64,000 nt of DNA from Nipponacmea schrenckii. Its lineage: Eukaryota > Mollusca > Gastropoda > Lottiidae. The stretch spans positions 26,223,769 through 26,287,768 of the forward strand of contig JAUJPP010000007.1 in NCBI GenBank assembly GCA_030562195.1, in the 5' to 3' direction. Below are positions 12,701 through 23,825 of the stretch, one piece after another. Positions within the stretch are counted from its first letter, which is position 1. Each line of letters starts with the position of its first letter. Under the pieces are notes generated by a model. It was not told the DNA's origin. It did not search any database and saw nothing but the letters and a program-made list of their open reading frames with translations. A program made the position numbers and the translations under genes.

Positions 12701-13922
12701 TGTCTGCGATTAAAAGAAAACTGAACTGTACTATTAAATTGCAGGATGACTCAGTAGGTGAGCTCCATTGTCGAGTTTGTAACCAGTATTTTAGTTCATT
12801 ACATAATAAAAAAGAACATATGTTTGGTCGACAACATTTACAGGCCATTACGGGTAAGTAACATTATTGATAAGTATATAAAATACTTAATTCAAAAAAA
12901 AGACACATTCATTTGCGTCCAGGTGACTTGCAGAAAAGTAATTCAAGACCACAATATGACATAATTCTTCAAACTTGAATAAAGCATTATACAAGAACTG
13001 AATGAAATGTGATATTTTTTCACTCTGATTCCAGGTGATTTAGAAAAAGAGTTGGCAAATGATCAGGCACAACAGCAACTTCAACAACAGCAGCAAAATT
13101 CTATAGAACGGTTGACAACAACTACAACAGTAACGTCAAGTTTACCTGGTGATACTATATCAATCTCCCCCCTAACTTCGACCCCACCCTCATCATTTGA
13201 CTCACAACATGTAGCTGATCCTTTAGATATGCAGTCTTTTATTGAAAATTTCCTTCAAAAAAATTCAGGTAAGTTCAGCAGTGCAGAGATGTAAAATTTG
13301 AAATCAGACATTTTTAATTAGTCCCATTGTTGCAGTGGTGCTTTTTGCTTCTTAAACTGATGTGTAAAATTCAAGCAACCTTGAGTTAGTCAACTTTCTT
13401 GTAGTTCTAATTTTAGATAGAATTAGGAAAGCACCATTGCAAAGAGGAATTAGGCCCTAATCAGTACACAAGGGTGACATTGCAATAAATGTTATAAAAC
13501 CGATATTATCTTACTTTTTAGAAAGAGAGCAAGAGATCCATTGTCTTCGTAGAAATGTTCAAAAGGCTCAAGAAAAACACCTATCAATGTTAAAAGAAAT
13601 TCAGGAGCTTCAGGTAATTACAAATTAATAATCCATATGAAGGAAGAGGGGCATGCTCACACATTGATATTCAAATACCCAATGATTTGGCATTGTTGGG
13701 TATTTCAAGCCTATTATTCAAACTCTGTGGCCCTGTGTTGGTTTCAACCTAAATTAATTGATGGTGGAGTTCAAACAGTTTGTGATTTCATTTATCTTCT
13801 AGGATTATCAAGAAAAATCCACTGCAGATTTAAAAAATATGTTGAATTATTCTGCTTCTGTATCGACCCAAATAGATGGACTGAAAATGGTGCCTACCTT
13901 ATTTGGAGTAATAAATTTTTGA
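9755..13922 (+). CDS. HMG20A: HMG20A/B-like HMG-box protein with an extra C2H2 finger and C-terminal coiled coil
   Basis: HMG20 proteins are nuclear partners of the LSD1-CoREST histone demethylase complex that bind DNA through one HMG box. Exons supported by splice sites and matching phases: 11079-11164, 11295-11418, 11817-11937, 12337-12401, 12745-12853, 13035-13268, 13522-13613, 13803-13922 (TGA). These eight give 316 residues. The upstream coding exons at 9755-9921 and about 10751-10884 are likely, but their junction phase does not close cleanly, perhaps because of the faulty sequence between them. In order: a basic block (KRKGGWPKGKKRK) typical of HMG20; an HMG box starting NAPRAPLSGYVIYAMERR and running through QYKNY; an acidic linker; a finger C-x2-C-x12-H-x5-H (HCRVCNQYF...HMFGRQH); a Gln- and Thr/Ser-rich linker; then the HMG20 C-terminal coiled coil (ENFLQKNSGEREQEIHCLRR). 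The finger is not part of the vertebrate proteins as I know them. A poly(A) signal AATAAA is at 14315-14320. A or B cannot be separated; an invertebrate co-orthologue is likely. Confidence 0.88.
10150..10540. repeat. Degraded duplicate of 9840-10070: probable low-quality read in the assembly
   Basis: The order of words in 9840-10070 (AAGGATGGGTTATCGAT, AATGGAACTGT, GTTTATAGTTTCTG, GCATGGAAAA, TTAACCTATT) is repeated at about 10152-10340, but with stretched homopolymers and many substitutions to the neighbouring base. The following 200 bp keep the same look, with many runs of T, A, G and C of 4-8. Sequence before and after is normal. This is the error profile of the late part of a Sanger read, so it is more likely an assembly artefact than a real tandem duplication. 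It lies in the intron between the first two HMG20 coding exons. Confidence 0.7.
12050..12180 (-). repeat. SINE fragment, reverse orientation, in an HMG20 intron
   Basis: Read on the minus strand this contains the core TCAGATGGGACA followed by segments like CATTGCACACTGCAT and CATTAGCCCA, shared with the plus-strand copies at 52085-52275, 58535-58800 and 59075-59272. A further short scrap is at about 15570-15620. It is a truncated copy with no coding function. Confidence 0.6.
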
Positions 13923-13929
13923 TGGAGAC

Positions 13930-14850
13930 AATAATTAGGAATCGATTATTTATTTATTATTTTTACAATATATACAAAATATAAAAAGATACATTTTTAA
14001 TCTGCTGAAAGTACATGTTTTAAGTTGTGTGTTTTTGGATGTCTTTTGAATACACGGTCTTTCTTCCAAGTCAAATATTGTAATGATCAAACCCACATGT
14101 TTTAGTGAGGACTGTACTTCTCTCAGAAATTTTTTTAAGATAACAATCTAGATTTATGACATATTCATACTTGGTTTAAAACCATGAAAGCATTTTAAAA
14201 AATATGCTGTTTCTCTTTTACAGATTTATTTCAAGACTTACTGTGTATTTTGTGTTTATACTATTGTTACTGTATAATTATTAACTATAACCTTATTTAT
14301 ATATATCTTAACTTAATAAAAGTATGTATACTCTAATACCTTGTATAAACTGGCTATAACTAGTAGATTGCCATGCAAACTATTGTATTACAGTAACAAA
14401 TTCAAGCACCTTATTCTCAAAAACTTAACTTATGATAAAAACTCTAATTTCAAAAAAAAAATATAAGATCAGTCTTAGTGATAGACCGATCAGATGAATG
14501 GAACACTAAAATCTTCTTGTGTACTGTTATCTTTTGGTTTTGGAGAAGAATGAACTTATCTCCTGATCTTTGAGGTTATTTGAACAATGAACAATATTCA
14601 TGAATAGTACTAAATTTATTCATGCTAATTCTAACATTCGCTAGTAACAGAATTTCTTTGTGGTAAATCTTTTGTTTTGAAAACAGTCTTGGACATACCC
14701 TTGACCTGGCTGAGGTTGTTTTGAAATATGTTTAGAGGAAACATTCTGGGCCAGCCATAGTTATTTTCCACAACTTTCATTACCTTATTTTGTGTCTCTA
14801 GATTAACAATGGGTTCATAGTCTAATTGTTAAAAATGGGCTTTGTATATA
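13930..14850. other. 3' UTRs and spacer between convergent HMG20 and PBDC1 genes
   Basis: AATAAA on the plus strand at 14315-14320 suits the HMG20-like transcript. TTTATT at 14615-14620 (AATAAA on the minus strand) suits the PBDC1-like transcript. The two 3' ends would then be about 300 bp apart. No other gene is seen. Confidence 0.5.
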
Positions 14851-14852
14851 AG

Positions 14853-17444
14853 CTACGATGTTTCACTTTTCTCTGGTAGACCTTTAGTAAATCTTAAGTT
14901 TGAATTTAATCCTTCTCTATTTCTAGCTATCTCAATGGCTAAGAATTGTATCCTCAGTGCTGAAATAAAAGAGCATACATTTGAGGCTAATTTTTAGGAG
15001 AAATGCTGTACAGTTTCCAATAGTCCATTTTTAGTCATTTTCAAACCCACTTCTCCTTTATCACACACTATAAATGTTAAAAAAAATATAGGTCACTTCA
15101 CTAGATTAAAAACAAAACAATACAGAGGCAGTATGCAAGATTTAAATTGATAACTTGTATCTCATTAAGTGACATGGCATCCATTTCTGCATTTGACATT
15201 TGATGGCTAACCTATACGGCTATACTTATTCACCACAGGCCTAAGACCCTTTCAAACCACAGAGTGACAGAAATTCCCTTACCAAATATAGAATTAGATT
15301 CTGAATAATCTTTTGTAGTATCCAATCTAAGCAATGTTCCATAATTATAATCTTCAACCTCTTTAAATTCTTCACAAAATGGTCGCCATTTCTACAAAAA
15401 TGATAAAATACAAACCAAACTGGACATTTGAAACAAAATTCATTCGCTGCTACCATAACCTGCCAATGGTTTTCTACTAGCTTGGCCTCATAATAAAATG
15501 GATTGCACAGAATTCCATCAAAAAGCTATTAGGGGAATTTTGCATATTAATTATATAACACCCTACATTCTTCATCTATGTAGGCTTATGAAGAAAAGCA
15601 ACATCATGCAGTGTGCAATGAGCAAGAAGTCTCTATTGAGACATGACTAACTGTTTCACAAGGAACCTCTTGCTATAGGCCTACTACAATAGGCTGTCAA
15701 CTCACCAATTTGGCTTCAGAAGATTTGAGCTGTTCTGGATTTATCACATCAAGTTTAAAATCAGGGAATTCTTCTTTAAATTTCTTGTAGATTTCATCAT
15801 CATGTTTGGTTAGTTTTAATGTGGTTGGGTCAACTGCTGTAATAATCTGCAACATGATTGAAATGTTTTAAGGTGCAAAATGCAAACCTTCCATTATCAA
15901 ATATATTTTGACTGATCCTTCAGAGACACATTGCTTTAAACCAGGTTTTCAAACACAAACTAAAAGCATAGTTTCTAATTGCAGTTAGACTCAGTCCAGT
16001 AAAACATTTTATTCTAATAATTGTATACCATGTATTGGCCAGGCTTTCATGTGAAACTTTCAACAAGTTTTCTTGAAAAAATTATAGAAGGTTGGATTTC
16101 ATGATTTAATATGGAAACAGACGGCAAATGAATTACTGGACTAAGAGGAAAATTAAGAATAATAAGATTAATAATGTATTTTGGAACTAAATTTCAACAT
16201 AATTTATAATTATTTGTTCCATTGTAAACTTTTTTCTAGAAATACTTACATTAAAGTATGTATCAGCATGATTAGAAGCTTGCATGGCCCATTGTAATTC
16301 TACATCTTCCTGTAACAGATAACAGAAAAATATATAAAAAAATTATTATAAAATATTACATTATTTCTTACAAAGCTTGTAAGGGTCCATACTGCATTCC
16401 GTACTTTTCGCCTGCACAGATATACGCCAGAAATATCAGGTCAATTTTTTATACGCCAAAGCATGAGCTGATATCAGCCAACCGATACTAATACACCCCA
16501 ATAATGGACAGTTATAACACCTATTGCAAATAAATGTACCTGTTGTTAAAAAAAAAGATGCGACAAGAACTTTAACAATAAAAGCAAGCTATCAATGAAA
16601 AGAAATAGTATCTGGAAAACTACGACTATGACCTTCGTTAACTGGAAATCTGTGACTACGACCTTGAAATAAAGCAGCATATCCAGACATAATATTATAG
16701 GTTAACATTCACAAATAACAGTCCTGTTATTCACGACTTCACAAACAAAAAATGTCCAGTTAATAAAGAAATGTCACATGATCCATTCGCAATGCAAGGG
16801 AAAGAGTCTCGAGAGAATATAGCCTCTACGCCATTCTGATTTTTCGATTGTTGTTGCACGCCAAAGTTAGTAATTGACGGAATAAAACACGCAAAATATC
16901 AACTGACGTGATATTTTCGAGATTGCAACACGCCACAGATCATGGAATGCAGTATGGAGAAGGGTGTGATTCTAAAAAGATAAGCTAATATAGAATCCAG
17001 GGGGAAGGACAGTAATTAGATATCGTAATGAAATAAGGCCAAAATCTAAAATACATCTTCTGAATCCAATTTATTTCTATGCATTCAAACCCATACCAAG
17101 CAATTAACAGTTTTGTGTATTAGTCTAAGCATTGCCAAGTTGTCTGCTCTCAATCTCTTCAAATTCCATCTAGGAATCTAGGTCCAAGACAGCAAACTCA
17201 AAAATAAATATCACTCACCCTGTTACCTAATTCTTCAGGTCTCTGTAAGGCTGCTCCAATTGACTGAACCTGTGATGATGACTGTAAGAGAACAAGAAAT
17301 CACAAATGTTTTTCAAGAAACAATAATGACATTTCGCTACAAAATTCTTACGTTAGACATATTCCCTTAGCCTAATATGATTTTCACAAAAAATTACTTT
17401 TCAAAATAATGTTTAAAATATCATACCAACTCAGATAATGCCAT
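14853..17444 (-). CDS. PBDC1: PBDC1-like protein (polysaccharide biosynthesis domain containing 1 family)
   Basis: The PBDC1 family consists of small conserved eukaryotic proteins; the family name comes from a distant domain match and is not evidence that it makes polysaccharide. Yeast relatives have been linked to ribosome or translation-factor assembly. Six coding exons on the minus strand close perfectly: 17427-17444, 17219-17281, 16250-16309, 15706-15846, 15283-15391 and 14853-14959 (TAG), giving 165 residues. Recognisable blocks are the helix ELQWAMQASNHADTYFN, then AVDPTTLKLTKHDDEIYKKF, then KWRPFCEEF followed by VEDYNYGTLLRLD, and near the end RIQFLAIEIARNREG; each has a direct counterpart in human PBDC1. 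The acidic tail of the human protein is missing, and this one ends soon after the conserved core. It is convergent with HMG20. The second intron, between 16310 and 17218, holds a MITE-like element. Confidence 0.92.
16387..16957. mobile_element. MITE-like element in a PBDC1 intron
   Basis: The termini CCATACTGCATTCC and GGAATGCAGTATGG are perfect inverted repeats of 14 bp. The 8-bp flanks GTAAGGGT (16379-16386) and AGAAGGGT (16958-16965) agree in the last six bases, which suits an aged 8-bp target duplication. No transposase frame is present in 571 bp. A hAT-derived non-autonomous element is the best guess. Confidence 0.7.
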
Positions 17445-17497
17445 CTTCTTCCAATAATTGAGCAAAAAGCCACAATTTTAAAATTTTAAACCTGTTT

Positions 17498-17775
17498 TCA
17501 ACACGTGTACTCAACTTGTTTACAATCAGCAATAAATGAATAACCTCCCTTCATTAAATATATACCATTCGTGTTTTCAAATTTGAAGAGCTAAATTAAC
17601 GAGAGGTAACTCATTTTTTCAGACTACATGCGTTTATCGACATCATTGCTGTCTATCAACTGGCAGGTTTTGGTCTTCAGTTGAGCGCTTCTCCTTATTG
17701 ACGGTGATCGGTCAGATTTGTTGAGGTTGTCATTATTGCTGATTGTAAACAAGTTGAGTACACGTGTTGAAAAAA
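17498..17775. mobile_element. Foldback/MITE-like inverted repeat just upstream of PBDC1
   Basis: A block of about 37 bp starting CAACACGTGTACTCAACTTG at 17498-17534 is repeated as its exact reverse complement at about 17733-17770, with about 200 bp between. It begins only 54 bp upstream of the PBDC1 ATG, so it sits in the promoter or 5' UTR. It could be a non-autonomous DNA transposon or a natural hairpin. No target duplication was identified. Confidence 0.65.
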
Positions 17776-17824
17776 TGTTATATAAAAATGTATGGTTGTC
17801 AATAAGCAAAATAGTTAAAGTAGC

Positions 17825-18905
17825 ATTTAATAATAATAATATTTATTTAGGATAACAGGCTTAAAATACATGTATCAGGACATTTCAATAATACAAAGCA
17901 CTAAAATGATAGAGCACTGGAGATGATAGGTGTTTAACAATAAAAATATAAAAATATAATAAAAACGTTTAACATTTTAAAACTAAAATAATTTCTTCAT
18001 TATTCTAAGAGATATAACTGCAGCCCATTACCCTGGGATGACCCACAAAAGTTAAAAACTTATTTCCAGTGGGGTCCTTTTAAGGAGTAGACTACCGGTT
18101 CTCGCCAGACTTAGCATGGAAGAATACTTAGATCATTGAAGAAAATATCACAGAATATTATGTATCACATTTAAAGGCAAATTGACAAATTAATAAAAAA
18201 CAAATTCACCTTTTGAGGTGGATTTATGTTTATCTGCTAAAAACATTTTTACTTGTGTTTTAAATTTGTCTCTACACAACACTTGATCTTTTCTGGAAGT
18301 GAGTTCCAGTCTTTAATTCCATTGTAGAAAAAAGTGCTAGATTCGCAACCTTCAATTCCAGGTACATAGAAATTACTTTTACTACCAGTCTTGGGAGATA
18401 AATTGTTTTTGATAGTATGCAAATAACTTGGACATATATTGTTATAGATACTGAAGACATGATTAAGTCTCAATTCTTTGACTCTACTACTAATATTTAA
18501 AAAACTAGTTTTTCAAGTTCGATATATGTAACACTTTTTCTAGGATGTAGTTGAAGAATAAATCTCACAATCTTATTTTGTGCCACTTGAAGTTTATTCT
18601 TCAATTGTTTTGATATTCCTTCATACCAGCATGCACATGCATAGTCAAAGTGACATTGAATTAGAGAAGAGCATAATGTTTTCCTAGATTAAAGATTTAG
18701 ACAATCTTTGTTTCTATATAGGATTTTAAGCCTTTGATTAGCTTTTTTAAATAAAGAATTGACAATGAATTCACCAGTCATGAACTGATCAATTATTATT
18801 CCCAAATATTTTACAAATTCCTTAGATTCAATGTTTATGCCATTACAGGAGACAGTGAAATCTCCAGGTATCAGAGATTTAAGTTTTTTATTAGGACCAA
18901 AAACT
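17825..18905 (-). mobile_element. Non-LTR retrotransposon 3' end (Jockey/CR1-like reverse transcriptase C-terminus)
   Basis: The minus strand encodes, with frame breaks, a reverse-transcriptase C-terminal region. It has a segment near 18830 like VKYLGIIIDQFMTG, then HFDYACACWYEG near 18640, then VTYIEL, and finally NHVFSIYNN...FFYNGIKDWNSLPEKI, the classic LINE tail. The low-coordinate end has an ATT-type repeat tail at about 17828-17845, as expected for the 3' end of such elements. The 5' part, with the RT catalytic site, is missing and the copy ends where the Copia-type element begins. It is dead. Confidence 0.82.
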
Positions 18906-19054
18906 ATTTACTCTCAACACCCCACTTAAATTCTACTTCATTCAATAAAACATAAATTTAAACTTTATTTACAAAGTATAAATATCTTTTACACTAATAA
19001 AATAAAGTACTGTGCAGTTACATTCATACAAATTAAACATTTTTGCATAATTAT

Positions 19055-20176
19055 TTACTTTCCCACTAACAAACATTTGAAATGAATAGAGTTTTCCTGA
19101 GGCAAAGGTTTCGTAAATAAATCAGATATATTTTGACTAGAAGGTATATAAGACATACTAATAGATCCTTTCTGAATCTCATCTCTTATAAAGTGATATC
19201 TTATGCTAATATGCTTGGATCTTTGATGAATAACAGGATTTCTAGATAAAGATATAGCACCTTGAAGTAAAATTATCAACATCATTTCCAGACACACAAT
19301 TAATTAATTGTTTCAGAACTAAGGTTTATCGTTTATCTGGGATACGCCTTATAGTGTAAATAGAAAATGGCTTAAACAGTCTTTATTACAAAGACTCAAA
19401 GACCAGTACATTCAAGACTGTGATTCTGTTGTTTTTAATTCAAGCAAATGCCAGAATTACAGGATATTTAAAGTCTCCTTTAATATTGAGCCATATCTAT
19501 TATCATTGTCTCCAAAATACAGGCGTTCATTTACCAGATTTCGATGTAGGAGTAATCGATTGCCTGTAGAAGCTGGTATTTTTGCAAATATTGAAAAGGA
19601 AAATCGCTCTTGTAAATATTGTAATTCACATGAAATAGGTGGTGAATATCATTATATTTTTATGTGTAAATATTTTGATAAAGAAAGACTGTTGTATATC
19701 AAACCTTACAAACGAACTCCTTCATCCTTCAATATGTCTAATTTATTCAATTCAAGCGGTAAAGAATTAGAAAACTTGTGTAAATTTATTAGTCTAATCC
19801 TGAAAAGCTTCAACTAATCTCTGAACTTGTGTAAATTTTATTTTAATACTGACTGTATAGATATCTTTGTTTTTTGTATATATTTTTCTCTATGAGATTT
19901 GAATAAAGCATATTATTAAGTAAGAAACAAAGCCTCTTGTGCAGCTGCAGAAATAGCCATATACTCTGCCTCGCAAGTGGACAGGAAAAAGTAGAAACTA
20001 AAACCCATATCCAGCCATACTGCTTCGATCTTCGGAGTTTGCGCAGTCTGCATCACAATATCCCAACAAATTAAAAGTATTTTCATTTTTACTAAAAACA
20101 TGTTTCTGATCAATAGTTGTTTTAAATATCTAAGTTTAGCAGCAATAAGACATATATTGTGACAATTCAGATACAA
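19055..20176 (-). pseudogene. Copia RNase H, split by an inserted LINE fragment
   Basis: The part at 19916-20176 has the motif CEAEYMAISAAAQEALFL of Copia RNase H. The C-terminal part resumes at about 19055-19320 with LKQLINCVSGND, then RSKHISIRYHFIRDEI, then SQNISDLFTKPLP. Between them about 600 bp of plus-strand LINE sequence is inserted. Confidence 0.78.
19318..19915 (+). mobile_element. LINE 3' fragment nested in the Copia-type element
   Basis: The plus-strand frame runs from about 19350 to 19816. It ends with RSFTRFRCRSNRLPVEAGIF and a C-x2-C...H...C pattern (CKYCNSHEIGGEYHYIFMCKYF), a zinc-binding C-terminal region common in LINE polyproteins of molluscs. It is followed by AATAAA and a TAAG-type repeat at the junction near 19912. 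It is 5'-truncated and inactive. It inserted after the Copia element, because it splits RNase H. Confidence 0.72.
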
Positions 20177-21278
20177 TAAAACTTAGATCAGGTCTTGTTG
20201 CAGTCATAACATAAATAAGACTACCAATAATTTCCCTATATATTTTATCATCACTTGGTTTAGATTTTTCAGCACATAATCTATTAATACATTGATCACA
20301 TGCAGTATACTTTGGTTTACAATCTTTCATTCCAAATTTGTCTAACAATTTCTCAATGTATTGTTCCTGACTCATAGTAATAACTTCTGAATTTTGACCA
20401 AACTTCATCCCTAAAAACCAACTTATAGGACCTAAATCTTTCATCTTAAACTTTTGTTTCAAACTACTTTTAACATTATCAAGAATCAAATCAGAACTAG
20501 CAGCAATAATTATGTCATCAACCAAAATTACTATAATTATCATTTCATCATCGTTAATCCTAGCATAAACACAAGGTTCGACCTTAGACTGTGAAAAACC
20601 TATTCCCACCAAAATTGAATGTAAAAGATTCAAACCATAAACAGATTTACGTAATCCATACACTAATTAATCCTTACAACCCTTTTCAATTTCAATTTCA
20701 GGTTGTTCAACATATATATCAACATCATTTGGTGCATTTAGATAAGCTGACTTGACATCCATCTGATGTATTGTTAAATTATTTTCAATTGCTTATTGCA
20801 GCAATATACGAATAGAAGTATGTCGAGCTGTTGGTGCAAAAGTCTCATGATAGTCAACATTGGGTATTTCTGAATAATCTTTTGCTACAAATATGGCTTT
20901 GCATTTTTCCTGATTATTGTGACCTAATTTCAACGCATATACCCATCTCCCCCACTGCTTTTCTACCAGGGGGTAAAGTTCTCAGCTCAAATGGAAAGCA
21001 TCCATCTCATCTTTCATGGCCTTTTTCCATTGATATGCATTTGGAGAATTTATAGCATCCTGGTATGTCTGAGGTACATCTGCTAATCTATAGCAATAAT
21101 CAATAGAATAGTTATTATTTTCATGACATTCATCTTCCACATAATCTTTCAGGTATTTGGGTTTGCCTCTCATCCTACTAGGGTATCTATTTTCTTTAGG
21201 TGGACTTTGGTCACTGTCATCTCCATTTGGTTCAGGTAAATTTTGATTCCTATCATCACCATTATCATTCTGTGGCAT
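20136..21278 (-). pseudogene. Copia reverse transcriptase region
   Basis: Two frames cover the RT. 20982-21278 holds the linker YPSRMRGKPKYLKDYV and the entry motif QWKKAMKDEMDAF. 20136-20663 holds YGLRKSVYGL, VEPCVYAR, the active-site box IILVDDIIIAASS (the VDD catalytic pair is present), MKDLGPISWFLGMKF and the IGSLIYVMTATRPDLSF segment. Sequence between them is shifted or interrupted by stops. The gene is broken. Confidence 0.8.
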
Positions 21279-21570
21279 GTTAACCTTATCACCTACAATT
21301 TGTGGCGTGTCATTCTCACCAGTTCTATCTTCTGGTGGAATGGGTCTGTCTATATCATCAAATATGCTTTCATCAGATCAGGCTTCCAGGCCACAATATC
21401 ATCATGATGGGTTTTACAGTGTACATTATCAGGATCATATGTAGACTTAGTAAATTTCACGCTCTCTTTTCATCACCATTCTCAGGAAAATATACTAGGT
21501 ATGCTGGACTTCCCTTGTCATATCCAACAAGAATACCTCCTTGGCATCTAGCAGCTAGTTTCTTTTTGTT

Positions 21571-21897
21571 CTATGTGTAACAAATACTACCAAAAATCTG
21601 CATGTTGCTGAGATCTGGCCTTTTACCTGAAAAAACTTCATAGGCAGGTTTCTGAATCCTATTATTGTAGCATCTTTTTCGAATGTAGGAAGACGTCATT
21701 AATGCACATGTCCACATTTCTTTTGGTAACTTACTCTGTATCAGTAAACATCTATCAAAAATAGACCTCCATTCCCTTTCTGCAATACCATTCTGATGTG
21801 GTGAGAATGGAGCAGATTTCTCATGTTTTATACGATTTTTAACTAAAAGAGTCTCAAATTCCTTAGAAAGACATTCACCATCATTGTAACTTCTCAA
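21571..21897 (-). pseudogene. Copia integrase core, C-terminal half
   Basis: The motif FSPHQNGIAEREWRSI matches the integrase segment bearing the last catalytic Glu of the DDE triad (N-G-x-A-E-R). It is followed by RCLLIQSKLPKEMWTCALMT and the KRPDLSNMQIFGSICY block. The N-terminal half with the two Asp residues is not in the same open frame, so the enzyme is dead. Confidence 0.78.
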
Positions 21898-22101
21898 GCG
21901 CTTAATTGTCCCACATGGAGAAATATCTGCAAAGTATTTGAAAAATCATCAACAAAACTCATAGCATATTATCTAAAACCATCCTTAGATATTGGATCAA
22001 CTGGACCTGCTAGATCACAATGTTCTAAATCAAGTATTGCTTCTGCACAACTGTCTGGGTCCCTATTACGATATTGAGACATCTTACCTTCAATTCAAAT
22101 A

Positions 22102-22407
22102 TTACAAGTTAATTGTATTATTTCCAACAATTTTCATGCCGTCTACAACATTTTCTAACTTAAGAACATCTTTAAAGTTACAATGACCTAATATATCAAG
22201 CCATTCTTGAACAGATCGTATGTAATTCACTGCATTAAAAGAAGCATTAATATTATCAACATTTAAAACATCAAAATAATAAAGTTTGCCATATTTCTTA
22301 ATGTTAAATATTATGCCATGAAATGTCACAGAAACACCTCTCTCAATTGCTGGTTGAACAGAAAATATATTCTGTAAGTATGATGGAATATAAAGAGTAT
22401 TACTCAA
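22102..22407 (-). pseudogene. Copia pre-integrase domain
   Basis: It contains LYIPSYLQNIFSVQPAIERG, then GKLYYFDV, then ILGHCNFKDVLKLENVVDGM. These correspond to the GAG-pre-integrase domain that carries the HHCC zinc site before the integrase core. It is open for 101 codons and out of frame with its neighbours. Confidence 0.7.
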
Positions 22408-22607
22408 TGTAATATCATGGTATGACCCTTATTGTCTACCATAATAATTTTTGCAGTTCCTCGTCCAAGTGCAATATCATTAGATCTCTCACCGTTTGCA
22501 AGTTCAATAAAGTGTCTCTCTGGAAAAAAAAGTCTTTGTCAAAATAGACAAACTTTTCTTTGTCCTTTAAAATGTAGGCTTTGGCAACTGTGTCAACCAA
22601 CAAAAGA

Positions 22608-22892
22608 TTATTTGCACGGAGTCTGAACCCATGTATAAATTTGATCACTTTCATGTACTATCTGAAATATGTATGAATGTGTGCTAGAGTAATATAAACA
22701 TGTTTTCATGGAATTCTGTTCACCATCCATGGAACCATTTTCTTTTCTTTGTGATCTTTTATGACAATATATTGTGTCATGATTGTTTTTCTTACATAGC
22801 TCGCACCAACGTTGGGACTTTCTTCCTTTAAAAAAACGATTACTTATTTTGTGCCCAATTTTCCCACAATTATAACATTTCAACTTTTTCAT
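22608..22892 (-). pseudogene. Copia gag zinc-knuckle segment
   Basis: The segment starts with a CCHC-type knuckle, CYNCGKIGHKISNRF, whose fourth ligand, expected to be Cys, is Arg or Phe here, so it is probably damaged. A second Cys pair (CELCKKNNHDTIYC) follows. This is a typical nucleocapsid region of a Copia polyprotein. Protease-like sequence follows in another frame (22436-22654), without an intact DSG triad that I can point to. Confidence 0.65.
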
Positions 22893-23134
22893 CTATCTTC
22901 ATGATTCTGTCCTCCTTTGAATCTTCCATATTTTGCTTCCCAGACTCTTCGTATCTTCTTAGTAGTATCTTTAAATGCATAAAGTTTGGTTCTGTCTCTC
23001 GTTGTGTCACAACAGTTACAAAAGGCCTTTTGGCACGCCTTTTAAAATCATTGCGATAAGAATTATATCGCTTATTGTCTCTCCTGCTGACTTTAAGAAA
23101 TCTGCAGCTGTTTCTGTTCTTAGCATGTAATCGG

Positions 23135-23512
23135 TCATCTTTCTGTTCTCAGTTTCTCTAGATTGTTAAGTTCTTGGTATAAGGTGATAATTTTGCCCTT
23201 CAATAGATAATGTTCTCTTAATATTCTCAAGGCAGCTCTTCCGTCATCTTTAGCATCTCTAATAACGAGAGATAAACTTCTATCATCAAGATAAAGTACC
23301 AATTCTGCAAAAACTAAAGCATTTTTCGCTTCATCATCGTCACTGAGCTCTTCATCTTCGTCAAGTTCGATCACGTCATCCAATTTCAGCAGTCTCTTAT
23401 AACCCAAAAACTTCACTTCCCATAATTCGTATCTGTTCTCATCTCCATCAAATACTAACTGCGCAGTGGAAGCGTACTGGACCCATAGCCTGTTGAGGTT
23501 GTCATTATACAT
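23135..23512 (-). pseudogene. Copia gag N-terminal region
   Basis: An open frame of 125 codons resembling the UBN2/gag domain of Copia elements: a tryptophan-containing start (YELWEVKFLGYKRLL), an acidic Asp/Glu stretch, then the helix LRILREHYLLKGKIITLYQEL. It breaks before the zinc knuckle, which is in another frame. Confidence 0.7.
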
Positions 23513-23825
23513 TTACTCTCAACAAGATTCTCTATCAAGGTCATGTGGCGATCAAGCGCACTATTCAATCATTGTTTTAGTTAAATGGTCTTAAAATGTT
23601 ACATAAAAGAAGATAAAACTCAGTCCTAACCCGATTAGCCGGTAAGGTCTCTTTGGAAATATTATGTCTCGAGTGTGCCTCGACCTACATCATTTGTGTA
23701 TTAATTTACATTATAAATATATCACTCACGAACAACAAATTATCACTGCAAGAAGTGTTAAATAAATAATTGAACAACGATATATTCATATGGAATTATA
23801 AAACGTTTGCCCTATTGTTTCTTAA

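Larger units (their letters stand above)
18906..23526 (-). mobile_element. Degenerate Ty1/Copia-type retrotransposon, interrupted by a LINE fragment
   Basis: On the minus strand the order is gag, zinc knuckle, protease region, pre-integrase domain, integrase, reverse transcriptase, RNase H, which is the Copia order (integrase before RT). Each module is broken by stops or frameshifts. At the 3' end a polypurine tract AAGTGGGG is followed directly by TGTTGAGAGTAAAT (18906-18919), the expected start of a 3' LTR, but LINE sequence follows at once. The same 14 bases occur at 23512-23526, just upstream of gag. No full LTRs are visible, so the LTRs are lost or reduced to these stubs. A plus-strand LINE fragment splits the RNase H region. 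Confidence 0.85.
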
